In this document: one piece after another, positions 7,563 to 17,329 of the stretch
Layout: every line of letters begins with the position of its first letter
Position numbering within the stretch: position 1 is the first letter of the stretch
DNA from: Mycobacterium sp. GA-1199
Lineage (GTDB): Bacteria > Actinomycetota > Actinomycetes > Mycobacteriales > Mycobacteriaceae
Assembly (NCBI RefSeq): GCF_001500045.1
Contig: NZ_LQIX01000006.1
Span: forward strand, 59,325-123,324
Length of the DNA: 64,000 bases
Direction of reading: 5' to 3'
Position numbers and translations under genes: made by a program
The notes under the pieces: model-generated
Seen by the model: the letters and a program-made list of their open reading frames with translations, nothing else
What the model was told of the DNA's origin: nothing
The model's database searches: none

Positions 7563-10214
7563 TCAGCGGCCGGGCTGACCCATCACCCGGGTCAGTTCGG
7601 CGCGGGACCGGATGCCGAGCTTGCGGTACACCCGCGCGAGGGTGGCCTCGACGGTCTTTGCGCTAAGGAACAGTTCGCCCGCGACGTCGCGGTTCGTCAG
7701 GCCCGCGGCGGCCAGCTCGGCGATGCGCAGCTCCGCGGCGGTCAGCTCGGCCGGGGACGACGCGGCGGAGTGGAGTTCATCTCGGGAGGTCCTGGCGCGC
7801 TCGACCCACACCGGCGTGCCGAGGGCCTCGAAGGTTGCCAGCGCCTCGTTCAGCGTCGAAGCGGCGAGCGGGTCGCGCGCTCTGGCCTGTTGCTGCCCGA
7901 GCACCAGTTGGGTACGCGCGCGTTCGAACGGCATCGCCAACCGGTCATGGGCCTCGATCGCCCGGTGCGCCGAGCTCACGGCGTCGCGCAGATCGCCCGC
8001 CGCCGCGTGCAGCATCGCGCGGCATCGTCCCCCCACCGCCAGCATCCACGCCCGGCCGAGGCGACGCCCGTTGCGTTCCAGCGCGGCCACCAGCGGTTCC
8101 GCTTCGTTCGCACGGCCCAGCTCGACGAGCGCCTCGACGGCGTCGGGCACGAACGCCGCCGCTTGGATCTCGGTGGAGTCCGGTGCGAATCGCGACACCA
8201 GCGGCTCGAGGAGTTCCATCGCCGCACCGTAGTTTCCGAGCGAGACCTCCAGGAATCCGAGCGCGGACAACGCCCAATCCTCGTGCCACGCGGTGCCGCT
8301 GCGCCTGCAGGCGTCGATCGCGTCCGCCGCTGCCAAACGCGCCTTGCTCTCGGCACCGTCATAGGCGGCCAGCCAGGCTTGTAGCACCAGGCTGAGCATC
8401 GCAGGGAATTCACCGCCGAGTTGCCTTGCCAAGTTGGCGATTTCGTGCGCCACCCGCTTGGCCTCACCGAAGTCCGCACGCCAGATCCGGGTCAACGCGA
8501 CGTAGAAGTCGACGAAGACGACTTCGCCTTCCTCTCCTCGATCGGTGCAGAGGCGAGAGATCTCCCGCATGCACTCGTAGGCGGTGTCGAGCTCACCGGT
8601 GCAGGCCAGCAACAACGCGTGTTCGACGCTCGGCCGCAACATGATCGGCGTGAAGGATTCGGTGTCTTCGAGTTCGAGGGCGCGGCGCATGGTCGCTTCA
8701 TCCATGCCGCCACCGAGAAAGAACTGAATCGTCGCCCGGACTCCGAGCGCCATGCTGAGCAGACCGGGGATACCGAGATGTTCGGCGTAGGCCACCGACT
8801 CCTCTGCGCGGCGCCGGGCCGACGCAGCGTCCCCGGTCATGTACAGGCCGTACGCCAAGGTGGTGAGCATGACAGCCTTCGCCGGTCCCTCGGCTGCATC
8901 CTCCTCGAGCGCCGTCGCGAGCAGTTCGACCGCTTCGGTGTAGCCGTCGTCGATGAACCGGACGACCGCGAGCATGTGCCGGGCATCCGCACGCAGTGGT
9001 CCCGGTGCCAGGTCCTCGACCGCCCGCTCCAAGAGCGCGCGGGCCCTGGCCGGGTCGCCACCGTCAAAGCAGTACGCCGCCAACCGCATTCGCCGCTCGG
9101 CGGTGTCGCCGCCGAGTGCGACGGCGAGCTCGATCAACTCTGCGGCGGCGAAAGGGGCACCCCGCGCGTGGGCCGTTTCGGCCGCCCGCTCGAGCGCGCC
9201 GACAGTTGCGTCGTCGCCGGTGGTCGCGGCGAGTGCCAGGTGGCGCGCGTGCAACTCGGGCTCGTCGACGACGGTGGCCAGCCTGTGGTGCATCCGCCTG
9301 CGCTCCTCTGGGGAAGCGCCGGTATACACACCGGCGGCCAGTAGCGGATGTGTGAAGCGGACCCGGTTGCCTTCGATGACGATTACGCCGCGCTGTTCGG
9401 CGGCCTCGAGCAATTCGACAGCACGGTTGTGTTCGGCGTCGACCGCGGCGGCCACCAGATCGACTGCGGGATCGGCCACCGAGGCGGCGGCCAAGAGTGC
9501 TTCCAGCGTCTCCGCGTTCAGTCCGCTCAGCCTGGCCTGCACAACTGCAGCCAAGGTGTCCGGCAGCGGGGCTTCGGGCCTGTCGTCGGAGACCTTGGCC
9601 AGCTCGATCGCATAGAAGGGATTGCCGCCGGAGATCCGGTGAATACGGGTCACCTTCGCGCGCGAGAGCGGATGCTCGAGGTGTTGTGTGACGACGGCGT
9701 GGAGCATGCGCGACGTCAACGGCCGCAATGAGATTCGGTGGGTGGCATCCGGGCGCCGCAGCTGCAACCAGGTGTAGGCATCTGTGCCGTCGGTGCGCAG
9801 GGTGCCGAGGATGCCGACCGGTCCCGCCAGCCGACGTGCGGCGTACGACAACACATGTGAGCTCGACGGGTCGACCCACTGCACGTCGTCGATCGCCAAC
9901 AGCAGCGGTTGTCGAGTGGCAAGACCCTCGATGACCGACAGGAACGCCGCCGCGACGGCACGGCGATCGGTAGGTGCTCCATCAGCGCGGTCGGCGCGGC
10001 GGATCCGCTCGATGGCGCTGCGCTGGGCGGCGGGCAGGTTTGCGAATTCTGCGGCGTCGACGTCGGCGAGCAGTTCGGTCAGAGTCGTATAGGCGAGGAC
10101 TGATTCGGCGCTCGGGTTCCTGGCCGACAGCACGCGGAAGCCATCGCCGCGGGCGCGGTCGGACGCCGCCTGCCACAGCGTGGTCTTGCCGATTCCGGCC
10201 TCGCCCTCGATCAA
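7563..10214 (-). CDS. Large LuxR-family ATPase regulator, copy 2 (N-terminus unresolved)
   Basis: Tandem paralogue of the next gene: Walker A GEAGIGKTTLW, Walker B LLAIDDVQWVD, a long helical region, and a C-terminal LuxR HTH ending RKLGIRSRAELTRVMGQPGR. The only standard start codon in frame is TTG 10214, which leaves just three residues (MIE) before the P-loop. Yet residues encoded upstream in the same frame, such as AVADFLQSASHAPSALLIEG, match the N-terminus of copy 1 (AIVAFLDAMALGPSALLIDG). The frame is open back to a stop at about 10329-10331, overlapping the end of fum, with CTG 10289 as a non-standard option. Either a rare start codon or a start-loss/frameshift is likely. Confidence 0.85.
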   Translation of the reverse strand: MIEGEAGIGKTTLWQAASDRARGDGFRVLSARNPSAESVLAYTTLTELLADVDAAEFANLPAAQRSAIERIRRADRADGAPTDRRAVAAAFLSVIEGLATRQPLLLAIDDVQWVDPSSSHVLSYAARRLAGPVGILGTLRTDGTDAYTWLQLRRPDATHRISLRPLTSRMLHAVVTQHLEHPLSRAKVTRIHRISGGNPFYAIELAKVSDDRPEAPLPDTLAAVVQARLSGLNAETLEALLAAASVADPAVDLVAAAVDAEHNRAVELLEAAEQRGVIVIEGNRVRFTHPLLAAGVYTGASPEERRRMHHRLATVVDEPELHARHLALAATTGDDATVGALERAAETAHARGAPFAAAELIELAVALGGDTAERRMRLAAYCFDGGDPARARALLERAVEDLAPGPLRADARHMLAVVRFIDDGYTEAVELLATALEEDAAEGPAKAVMLTTLAYGLYMTGDAASARRRAEESVAYAEHLGIPGLLSMALGVRATIQFFLGGGMDEATMRRALELEDTESFTPIMLRPSVEHALLLACTGELDTAYECMREISRLCTDRGEEGEVVFVDFYVALTRIWRADFGEAKRVAHEIANLARQLGGEFPAMLSLVLQAWLAAYDGAESKARLAAADAIDACRRSGTAWHEDWALSALGFLEVSLGNYGAAMELLEPLVSRFAPDSTEIQAAAFVPDAVEALVELGRANEAEPLVAALERNGRRLGRAWMLAVGGRCRAMLHAAAGDLRDAVSSAHRAIEAHDRLAMPFERARTQLVLGQQQARARDPLAASTLNEALATFEALGTPVWVERARTSRDELHSAASSPAELTAAELRIAELAAAGLTNRDVAGELFLSAKTVEATLARVYRKLGIRSRAELTRVMGQPGR

Positions 10215-10311
10215 CAGAGCTGACGGCGCGTGCGAAGCGGACTGCAGGAAGTCCGCTACCGCCTTCTCCTCCTCCGGACGGTCCGCCAGGTACGACGGCG
10301 AACGGAAACGC

Positions 10312-11736
10312 TTAGCGCTCGTCGTATTTCACCTTGGCCATCGCCAACACGTCCAGGCGCTTGTCCAGTTCCTCCTCGGACAGCTTGTCGCCGATCAGGC
10401 CCCGATCGATGACGGTCTGTCGGATGGTCTTCTTCTCCTTGAGCGCCTGCTTGGCGACCGCGGCGGCCTCTTCGTAGCCGATCGCCGAGTTCAACGGCGT
10501 GACGATCGACGGGGACGACTCGGCCAGCTCACGGAGCCGGTCCTCGTTGGCCACCAGGCCGTCGATGCAGCGCTCGGCGAACAACTTCGACGAGTTGGTC
10601 AGGATCTTGAACGACTCGAGGATGTTGCGGGCCATCATCGGGATGTACACGTTCAACTCGAATGCACCGTTGCCGCCGCCCCACGCGATCGCGGCGTCGT
10701 TGCCGATCACCTGCGCGGCCACCTGCGTCACGGCCTCGGGAATCACCGGGTTCACCTTGCCCGGCATGATCGAGCTGCCCGGCTGAAGATCTGGCAGCTG
10801 GAGCTCGCCGAGCCCGGTCAGCGGTCCCGAGCCCATCCACCGGATGTCGTTGGCGATCTTGGTCAGCGACACGGCGATGGTGCGCAGCGCACCCGACGCC
10901 TCGACCAGCCCGTCGCGGGCCGCCTGAGCCTCGAAATGGTTGGCTGCGACCTGTAATTCGGCAAGGCCGGTCTGCTCGCGCAGCACGGCGACGACGCGCT
11001 CGTCGAAGTCGTCTGGCGCGTTGAGGCCGGTGCCGACCGCGGTGCCGCCGATGGCCAGTTCGCCGAGCCGGGGGAGCGTGGCCTTCACCCTTTCTATGCC
11101 GGCCTCGACCTGGCGGGCATAGCCGCTGAACTCCTGCCCCAGCGTCACGGGCACGGCGTCCATCAGGTGGGTGCGCCCGGACTTGACCACGGTGCGCCAC
11201 TGCCGCGCCTTTGTGGCCAGCGACTCGTGCAGCACCTCGAGCGCCGGGATCAGGTGGCGCACAGCGGCTTCCGTCGCGGCGATGTGCGTCGCGGTCGGGA
11301 AGGTGTCGTTGGACGACTGCGACATGTTGACGTCGTCGTTGGGGTGCACGGTCACGCCGTTGCGCGCCGCGATGCCGGCGATCACCTCGTTGGTGTTCAT
11401 GTTCGAGCTGGTGCCCGAACCCGTCTGGAACACGTCGATCGGGAACTGGTCGTCGTGCTGACCGTCGGCGATCTCACCGGCCGCGGCGATGATCGCGTCG
11501 GCCTTGTCGGCGGCGAGCAGGCCGAGGTCCTTGTTGACCTGCGCGCACGCGCCTTTCAACAGGCCGAGGGCCCGGATCTGGGTGCGCTCGAGGCCACGCC
11601 CGGAGATCGGGAAATTTTCCACGGCGCGCTGAGTCTGCGCGCGCCACAGCGCGTCGACCGGCACCCGGACCTCGCCCATGGTGTCGTGCTCGATGCGGTA
11701 CTCGGTCCCGGTTGCGCTGTCGGAGTCGACGCTCAT
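10312..11736 (-). CDS. fum: Class II fumarate hydratase
   Basis: Reversible hydration of fumarate to malate in the TCA cycle. The fumarase/aspartase signature [11 protein letters not shown] is present, together with [18 protein letters not shown] and the [16 protein letters not shown] active-site region. Length is 474 residues, normal for FumC-type tetramers. The ATG at 11736 is preceded by AAGGA. It lies 22 bp downstream of glpX on the same strand, so the two are probably cotranscribed as glpX-fum, linking gluconeogenesis and the TCA cycle. Its 3' end abuts the frame of the LuxR copy 2 gene. Confidence 0.97.
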   Translation of the reverse strand: MSVDSDSATGTEYRIEHDTMGEVRVPVDALWRAQTQRAVENFPISGRGLERTQIRALGLLKGACAQVNKDLGLLAADKADAIIAAAGEIADGQHDDQFPIDVFQTGSGTSSNMNTNEVIAGIAARNGVTVHPNDDVNMSQSSNDTFPTATHIAATEAAVRHLIPALEVLHESLATKARQWRTVVKSGRTHLMDAVPVTLGQEFSGYARQVEAGIERVKATLPRLGELAIGGTAVGTGLNAPDDFDERVVAVLREQTGLAELQVAANHFEAQAARDGLVEASGALRTIAVSLTKIANDIRWMGSGPLTGLGELQLPDLQPGSSIMPGKVNPVIPEAVTQVAAQVIGNDAAIAWGGGNGAFELNVYIPMMARNILESFKILTNSSKLFAERCIDGLVANEDRLRELAESSPSIVTPLNSAIGYEEAAAVAKQALKEKKTIRQTVIDRGLIGDKLSEEELDKRLDVLAMAKVKYDER

Positions 11737-11758
11737 GAATGTCCTTACTTATCTTGTG

Positions 11759-12787
11759 TTACGGCAGCGGATAGACGGCGTTGCTGTCGCCGGTGAAGTC
11801 GATCGCGGAGTATTCGCTGAGTTTGGACAACCGGTGGTAGGCCTCGATCATCCGGACGGTGCCCGACTTCGAGCGCATGACGATCGACTGCGTGGTGCAG
11901 CCGCCGCTGTAGAAATGCACGCCCTTGAGCAGGTCGCCGTCGGTCACTCCGGTGGCGCAGAAGAAGACGTTGTCGCCGGAGACCAGGTCCTCGGTGGTCA
12001 GCACGCGGTCCAGGTCGTGGCCGCGATCGATGGCCTTCTGCCGTTCCTCGTCGTCCTTGGGGGCCAACTGGCCCTGGATGGCGCCACCCATGCAGCGGAT
12101 CGCGGCCGCGGCGATGATGCCCTCGGGTGTACCGCCGATACCGGCCAGCATGTCGGTGCTGGTGTTGGGTCGGCACGCCGAGATCGCACCCGCGACGTCG
12201 CCGTCGGTGATCAGCCGGCACCGCGCGCCGGCCTCCCGCACGTCGGCGATCAGCTGCTGATGGCGCGGCCGGTCCAGGATGCACACGGTCAGATCGGAGA
12301 CCGACACGTTCTTGGCCTTGGCCACCCGCCGGATGTTCTCCCCGATGGGGGCGGTGATGTCGATCGCGTCGACGGCCTCGGGTCCGACGGCGATCTTGCT
12401 CATGTAGAACACCGCGGATGGGTCGAACATGGTGCCGCGTTCGGAAACCGCGAGCACCGAGATGGCGTTGGACAGGCCTTTGCTCATCAACGTGGTGCCG
12501 TCGATCGGGTCCACGGCGAAATCGCACTCCGGTCCGTCCCCGTTGCCGACCTCTTCTCCGTTGTAGAGCATCGGCGCGTTGTCCTTCTCGCCCTCACCGA
12601 TGACCACCACGCCGCGCATCGTCACCGAGTTCACCAGCTCGCGCATCGCATCGACGGCCGCACCGTCGCCGCCCTCCTTGTCGCCGCGGCCCACCCAGCG
12701 GCCGGCGGCCATGGCGCCTGCTTCGGTTACTCGGACGAGCTCGAGCGCGAGATTTCGATCTGGGGCTTCACCACGGGTCGGACTCAT
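11759..12787 (-). CDS. glpX: Class II fructose-1,6-bisphosphatase
   Basis: GlpX-type metal-dependent FBPase for gluconeogenesis. The product is 342 residues with [23 protein letters not shown] and [20 protein letters not shown], the metal- and substrate-binding segments of the family. The ATG at 12787 ([19 protein letters not shown]) was chosen; the frame is open for 36 more codons upstream but these enter the divergent DUF4245 gene. In mycobacteria GlpX is the major FBPase. It probably forms an operon with fum. Confidence 0.96.
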   Translation of the reverse strand: MSPTRGEAPDRNLALELVRVTEAGAMAAGRWVGRGDKEGGDGAAVDAMRELVNSVTMRGVVVIGEGEKDNAPMLYNGEEVGNGDGPECDFAVDPIDGTTLMSKGLSNAISVLAVSERGTMFDPSAVFYMSKIAVGPEAVDAIDITAPIGENIRRVAKAKNVSVSDLTVCILDRPRHQQLIADVREAGARCRLITDGDVAGAISACRPNTSTDMLAGIGGTPEGIIAAAAIRCMGGAIQGQLAPKDDEERQKAIDRGHDLDRVLTTEDLVSGDNVFFCATGVTDGDLLKGVHFYSGGCTTQSIVMRSKSGTVRMIEAYHRLSKLSEYSAIDFTGDSNAVYPLP

Positions 12788-12841
12788 GGCCCAGATTGTC
12801 CCATTAGCCGGTCCGCGTTCGGGAGCTGGGATACTGGCTGC

Positions 12842-13489
12842 GTGACCACGCAACCGGCTCCCGCCCCCAAGCCCGCCAAGTCGCGGTTGCTGCATGACGG
12901 TCGGGACATGTTCTGGTCGATGGCGCCGTTGGTTCTCGCCTGCATCGTGCTGGCCGGGATGCTGGGGATGTGCTCCTTCCAGGGCGCGGGGCCAGGCGCC
13001 GGCCCGGTCCCGTCCTTCGACGCCCCCGCGGCCTTACGGGCCGATGCCGACGCGTTGAAGATCCCGATCCGGATCCCGCAACTGCCCGACGGCTGGCAGT
13101 CGAACAGTGGTAGCCGCCAAGGCATCGAGGCCGGTCGCACCGACCCCGCGACGGGGCAACCTCAGCGTGCCGTCAGCTCCACCGTCGGATTTCTCGCGCC
13201 CAGCGGGATGTATGTGAGCCTGACCCAGAGCAATGCCGACGAGGAGAAGCTGGTCGGGTCGCTCGACGCCGATGTCGTGCCCACCGGGGTGCAGGACGTC
13301 GACGGCGTGAAGTGGGTGGTCTATGAGGGCGGCGACGACGACGGCAAACCCGCCGAACCGGTGTGGACGACCCGGCTGACCGGTCCGATCGGACCGGCGC
13401 AGGTCGCGCTGACCGGCGCCGCGGACGCAGACGAATTTCGTACTCTGGCGGTGGCGACGCAGACCGCGGCGCCGCTGCCGACCCCCTAG
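12842..13489 (+). CDS. DUF4245 domain membrane-anchored protein
   Basis: 215-residue protein with a short cytoplasmic N-terminus, one membrane segment at about residues 27-47 ([20 protein letters not shown]) and an extracytoplasmic DUF4245 domain with the typical [15 protein letters not shown] and [17 protein letters not shown] stretches. Function unknown; it is the positional equivalent of Rv1100, divergent from glpX by 54 bp. Start GTG 12842 gives [15 protein letters not shown]. The frame is open far upstream only because it is antisense to glpX. Confidence 0.9.
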   Translation: MTTQPAPAPKPAKSRLLHDGRDMFWSMAPLVLACIVLAGMLGMCSFQGAGPGAGPVPSFDAPAALRADADALKIPIRIPQLPDGWQSNSGSRQGIEAGRTDPATGQPQRAVSSTVGFLAPSGMYVSLTQSNADEEKLVGSLDADVVPTGVQDVDGVKWVVYEGGDDDGKPAEPVWTTRLTGPIGPAQVALTGAADADEFRTLAVATQTAAPLPTP

Positions 13490-13500
13490 GAGTGGGCGTG

Positions 13501-13580
13501 GTTCGTTCGGCGAGTTTGCACTCACGCAGCCCGCTTCCCGCACTTTCTCTGCGTGGTTTCATCTCGCGTAACGAGCGAAC
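13501..13580. repeat. Palindromic element B after DUF4245
   Basis: Inner arms CACGCAG (13523-13529) and CTGCGTG (13549-13555) are perfect inverted repeats. Flanking segments CGAG/CTCG and GTTCGTT/AACGAGCGAAC extend the symmetry outward imperfectly. It begins 11 bases after the DUF4245 stop and ends 12 bases before the next start codon. Confidence 0.5.
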
Positions 13581-13592
13581 TGGAGGGCGTCC

Positions 13593-14420
13593 ATGACCGC
13601 ACCGGACCCTGATGTCGCCGCCGGGGCGGCTCCGGAAGCCGACCTCACCGGATGGGCCGCCGCGCCCTTCACCGCCGCCGGCTACACCCACGACGTCTAC
13701 CGCAAAGGTGAGGGCCCGGGCGTGGTGCTCATCCCCGAGATGCCCGGCGCGCATCCCGGCGTGCTGGCGCTCGGCAACCACCTCGTCGAGGCCGGGTTCA
13801 CCGTCGCGATTCCGTCGTTGTTCGGCACGCCCGGTGCGCCGCCGATGCGACCGGGCATGGTGCCGATCATGGTGCGCGGATGTGTGGCCAAGGAATTCGC
13901 CGCCTTCGCCACCAACGCCGACCGGCCCGTCGCGCACTACCTGCGGGCACTGGCCCGCGACCTCAACGCGCAGACCCCGGGCAAGGGGGTCGGGGTCATC
14001 GGCCAGTGTTTCACCGGCGGCTTCGCCCTGGCCGCCGCGGTCGACGACAGCGTTCTGGCGCCGGTGCTGAGCCAGCCGTCGCTGCCGTTGCCGCTGACAC
14101 CGAAGCAGCGCAGGGACCCGGGGCTGTCCGAGGCCGAGCTGAAGGTCGTCGAGCGCCGCGCCGCCGACGAGGGGTTGTGCGCGCTGGGATTGCGGTTCAG
14201 CAAGGACCCGCTGGTGCCTGCCGAACGCTTCAAGACGCTCAAGGACCGGCTCGGCGACGCGTTCGAGGTGATCGAGATCGACTCGGCCAAGGGCAACGAA
14301 CACGGATTCGGCGCGATGGCTCACTCGGTGCTGACGTTGGAACTGCGCCACCAGGAAGGGCATCCGACCGACGCGGCGCTCAAGCGCGTGGTCGCGTTCC
14401 TCAAGGAACGGCTGGTTTAG
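13593..14420 (+). CDS. Dienelactone hydrolase family protein
   Basis: 275-residue alpha/beta hydrolase of the dienelactone hydrolase family. The nucleophile elbow GQCFTGG carries a cysteine, as in true DLH enzymes; the C-terminal NEHGFGAM supplies a candidate catalytic His. GVVLIPEMPGAHPGVLALGNHL is the typical N-terminal strand-loop. Start ATG 13593 has GGAGG upstream. The substrate is unknown; an ester or lactone is likely. Its last 20 bases overlap the convergent AI-2E transporter gene. Confidence 0.88.
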   Translation: MTAPDPDVAAGAAPEADLTGWAAAPFTAAGYTHDVYRKGEGPGVVLIPEMPGAHPGVLALGNHLVEAGFTVAIPSLFGTPGAPPMRPGMVPIMVRGCVAKEFAAFATNADRPVAHYLRALARDLNAQTPGKGVGVIGQCFTGGFALAAAVDDSVLAPVLSQPSLPLPLTPKQRRDPGLSEAELKVVERRAADEGLCALGLRFSKDPLVPAERFKTLKDRLGDAFEVIEIDSAKGNEHGFGAMAHSVLTLELRHQEGHPTDAALKRVVAFLKERLV

Positions 14421-15588
14421 GTTTCTCCTGGGCCTTCGACTTGCCGCGCGCCTCCTTGATGCGACGACCCAACCACCAGAACGGGTTTCGGCGCTTGGGT
14501 TTCTCGTCGGCCGAGTCGGGCCGTCGCATGGGCACGCCCTTGTACTCCTCGAGGTAGACGCTGATTGTGGTGACGATGACGATCATCAGCACCGGTCCGA
14601 TCACGATCCCCCACGCGCCGAACATGCTGATGCCGGCGAACACGGCGAGCAGCATCAGCGCGGCGTCCAGGCGGGCCTCGCGCGGCACCAGGATGGGTCG
14701 CAGGAAGTTGTCGATGTTGGTCACCACGATCAGGTGGAACAGGATCACGAACACGCCGCCGAAGATGTTGCCGAACAGGATCATTCCCACACCGAACGGG
14801 ATCGTGACGATGCCGCTGCCCAACGGGATGACCGACAGCGCCGACAGCAGCACGGCGAACAGGAAGAAACCCTGATGGAAGCCCGCCAGGTAGATCGACG
14901 CGGCGCCCGCGACGCCCTGGCAGACCGCGATGACGAACTGGCCGAACACGGTGCCCTTGACCATCGCGCCCATTTTCGTCATGTAGACGTCGGTGATCCC
15001 CTCCCCGAGTGGGTTGAGTTGGCGGATGATCGCCACCACGCGTTCGCGGTTCGTCAGCAGCGACACGAACACGTACACGAACAGGATCGCGGCGGTGATT
15101 CCACCGAACAGGCCACCGGCAGCGCCCTGCAGCAGGCCGAGCAGCCACTGGCCGGCCTCCTGGGCGACCCGCGCCATCGAACTGCGCAGCGATTCCGGGG
15201 TGACCGTCGTGTCGATATACGGCACGCGGCGCAACAGGTCGTTGACGAACTGCAGCGCCCGATCCCCGAGCGCGGACAGGTCGGTGCGGCCAACCCACTC
15301 GGCCACCCGCTCGACCATGGTCGTGATCTGCACGACCGCCAGCGTGACGAACAGGCTCAGCGGCACGATCACCGCGGCGAACGCGGCCAGCACGGTCACC
15401 GCCGCCGACAGCCCGCGGCCCATCCGCTTGTTGAGCCGCGCGTACAGCGGCGAGAACAGGTACGCGGCCACCGCGGCGACCACGATGAGGATGAAGTACC
15501 CGCGCAGGAAGTAGGCGCCGAACGCGATCGCGATGACGGTCGCTATGGCCAGCGCGCGGCGTTGCGGCAGCGAGAACTCGGTACTCAT
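14401..15588 (-). CDS. AI-2E family transporter
   Basis: 395-residue polytopic membrane protein of the AI-2E (PerM/YdiK) family. Several hydrophobic segments include ALAIATVIAIAFGAYFL, a pair near residues 70-95, and a group at 260-350 with GSGIVTIPFGVGMILFGN and the family-typical NIDNFLRPILV. The C-terminus is a basic cytoplasmic tail. Substrate unknown. The ATG at 15588 (MSTEFSLPQRRALA) was chosen; the longer frame to 15705 runs into the upstream SDR gene. It is the positional equivalent of Rv1101c and lies just downstream of the SDR pair. Confidence 0.92.
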   Translation of the reverse strand: MSTEFSLPQRRALAIATVIAIAFGAYFLRGYFILIVVAAVAAYLFSPLYARLNKRMGRGLSAAVTVLAAFAAVIVPLSLFVTLAVVQITTMVERVAEWVGRTDLSALGDRALQFVNDLLRRVPYIDTTVTPESLRSSMARVAQEAGQWLLGLLQGAAGGLFGGITAAILFVYVFVSLLTNRERVVAIIRQLNPLGEGITDVYMTKMGAMVKGTVFGQFVIAVCQGVAGAASIYLAGFHQGFFLFAVLLSALSVIPLGSGIVTIPFGVGMILFGNIFGGVFVILFHLIVVTNIDNFLRPILVPREARLDAALMLLAVFAGISMFGAWGIVIGPVLMIVIVTTISVYLEEYKGVPMRRPDSADEKPKRRNPFWWLGRRIKEARGKSKAQEKPKPAVP

Positions 15589-15599
15589 TGCGGCTATGT

Positions 15600-16427
15600 C
15601 TACAGCGTGTCGGACCTCGCCTGCGCTTGTTTGGCGCGTTGGTCGGCGATGAATCGCATCGACACCCGGTTCATCACGGTCGGCGCGAGCCTCGCGAACA
15701 TCCACTGGGCGTGCGCGATACGGGGTTTGACCAGGATCGGCTTGTTCTTCTCCACGGCGCGCAGCACGTCACGGGCCAGCCGGTCGGCGTCATAGGGTTT
15801 GCCGCCCTGGGCCTGCAGGAAGTAATCGCGGCCGACGAAGCCGCCGACGGAACCCTTGTCGAGGATCGGAGTCTCGACCGCGGCCGGGCACACCGCAAGC
15901 ACCCCGACGCCGCGCGCGGCGGCCTCCGAGCGCAGCGCCAGGCTGAGCCCGACGACCGCGTGCTTGGTCATCACATAGCTGGTGACCTGCCCGGCCGCGG
16001 TGAGTCCGGCCATCGACGCGGTGTTGACGATGTGGCCGTGGCCCTGGCGCACCATCAGCGGATAGGCGGCGGCCACCCCGTGCACCACGCCGCGGATGTT
16101 GACGTCGATGATCGCGTTCCACTGATCCAGTGTCAGCAGTTCGGTGTCGCCGCCCCAGACGATCCCGGCGTTGTTGAACATCAGGTCGAGGCGCCCGGCC
16201 CGGTGGACCACATCGTCGACGGCGGCCTGTACCGCCTCCGCGTCCGTCACGTCGAGGCGGGCGGCACGAGCCCGTCCGTCCAGACCCGCCGCCGTGCGTT
16301 CGGCCGCATCACCGTCGACGTCGGTGCACACGACCTCGGCGCCCGCGTCGACCAGCGCCCGGCACAGCGCGGCGCCGATACCGGAACCGCCGCCGGTGAC
16401 CAGGGCTTGCTTCCCGCTGAAACTCAT
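15600..16427 (-). CDS. SDR family oxidoreductase 1
   Basis: Classical short-chain dehydrogenase/reductase of 275 residues. It has cofactor motif TGGGSGIG at residues 11-18, NNAG, catalytic Ser in NTASMAGL and YVMTK (YxxxK). An acidic residue after strand 2 (CTDVDGD) suggests NAD(H) preference. The C-terminal tail (PRIAHAQWMFARLAPTVMNRVSMRF) resembles lipid or steroid SDRs. It overlaps the upstream SDR by 4 bp (ATGA, 16424-16427), so both are translated from one transcript whose promoter carries a KstR-type box. Confidence 0.93.
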   Translation of the reverse strand: MSFSGKQALVTGGGSGIGAALCRALVDAGAEVVCTDVDGDAAERTAAGLDGRARAARLDVTDAEAVQAAVDDVVHRAGRLDLMFNNAGIVWGGDTELLTLDQWNAIIDVNIRGVVHGVAAAYPLMVRQGHGHIVNTASMAGLTAAGQVTSYVMTKHAVVGLSLALRSEAAARGVGVLAVCPAAVETPILDKGSVGGFVGRDYFLQAQGGKPYDADRLARDVLRAVEKNKPILVKPRIAHAQWMFARLAPTVMNRVSMRFIADQRAKQAQARSDTL

Positions 16428-17200
16428 TTCGGCTCAACAAGTTTCATGACGTGCCCCATCACATCGGGATAGCGCTTCAAGTGGGCGCCGCCGTTGAGGT
16501 CGAGCACCTCGCCGGTCAGCCAGGACGCCCTCGGTGAGCACAGGTACAGCACCGCTTCGGCGATGTCCTCGGGTGTGCCCGAGCGGCCCAGCGCGGTGTT
16601 CTCCACGTACTCCTCGACGACGCCGGGGACCGCGGCGGCCGGCGCGGTCAGCGGCGTGTGCACGAAGCCGGGCGCCACGGCGTTGACACGGATGCCGCGC
16701 GGCCCCCACTCGAGCGCGGCGACCTGGGTGAGCATCGACAGGCCCGCCTTGGCGGCGCAGTAGGCGCTCATCCCGGCGGCGGGCTGGCGTCCGTTGAGCG
16801 AGCTGATCGACACCAGTGCGCCGCCCTCGCGCAGGGTCCGGCCCGCGTGCTTGGCGACGATGAACGCGCCGTTGAGGCACACGTCGACGACCGCGCGGAA
16901 ATCCTCGACGGCGAGGTCGGTGATCAGGCCGACATTGCTGAACCCCGCGCAGTTGACGACGACGTCCACGGGGCCGGTCTGCTCGAACAGCGCCTGTACC
17001 GAGGCCTCGTCGGTCACCTCGACGTGCGCGGCGGTGTGCGGGGCGCCGAGTTCGGCGGCGCGCGCTCGGGCGCCGTCGGCATCGCGATCGGCGAGCGTGA
17101 CGCGGTCGCCTTCCGCGGCCAGCGTGCGCGCCGTCGCCCAGCCGATCCCCGACGCCGCGCCGATCACCACAGCCGCCCTGGCCGACCGCCCGTTGCTCAT
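16424..17200 (-). CDS. SDR family oxidoreductase 2
   Basis: Classical SDR, 258 residues. It has GAASGIG cofactor loop, LADRDAD (NAD-type acidic residue), NCAG, catalytic SISSLNG and YCAAK, and the C-terminal WLTGEVLDLNGG of FabG-like enzymes. A steroid- or acyl-type substrate is inferred from the KstR-type operator 24 bases upstream of the ATG at 17200. It is the first gene of a two-gene operon with SDR 1. AAAGGG lies 8 bases before the start. Confidence 0.93.
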   Translation of the reverse strand: MSNGRSARAAVVIGAASGIGWATARTLAAEGDRVTLADRDADGARARAAELGAPHTAAHVEVTDEASVQALFEQTGPVDVVVNCAGFSNVGLITDLAVEDFRAVVDVCLNGAFIVAKHAGRTLREGGALVSISSLNGRQPAAGMSAYCAAKAGLSMLTQVAALEWGPRGIRVNAVAPGFVHTPLTAPAAAVPGVVEEYVENTALGRSGTPEDIAEAVLYLCSPRASWLTGEVLDLNGGAHLKRYPDVMGHVMKLVEPK

Positions 17201-17223
17201 ACAGTTGCCCTTTCGACAGCGAG

Positions 17224-17237
17224 TGGAACGCGTTTCA
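17224..17237 (-). promoter_or_regulatory. KstR-type operator upstream of the SDR pair
   Basis: TGGAACGCGTTTCA reads as TNNAACNNGTTNNA, the core of the KstR inverted repeat known to control cholesterol catabolism genes in mycobacteria. It ends 23 bases before the SDR 2 start codon (minus strand). Assignment by motif match only. Confidence 0.65.
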
Positions 17238-17329
17238 ACTTAGCGGTTCGACAGGTTCAACCGGTGAGCGATCTGAAGATGAGCGGGTCCGCGGCGAATT
17301 CGGTCGCGTCGCGCGATGACGCCGATACC

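Noticed and set aside
10180..10956. Plus-strand frames over fum and the LuxR genes
   Set aside because: Antisense shadows of high-GC genes; no motif, no ribosome site.
17240..17270. tRNA T-loop-like GGTTCAACC
   Set aside because: No acceptor stem, anticodon arm or CCA-adjacent pairing around it.
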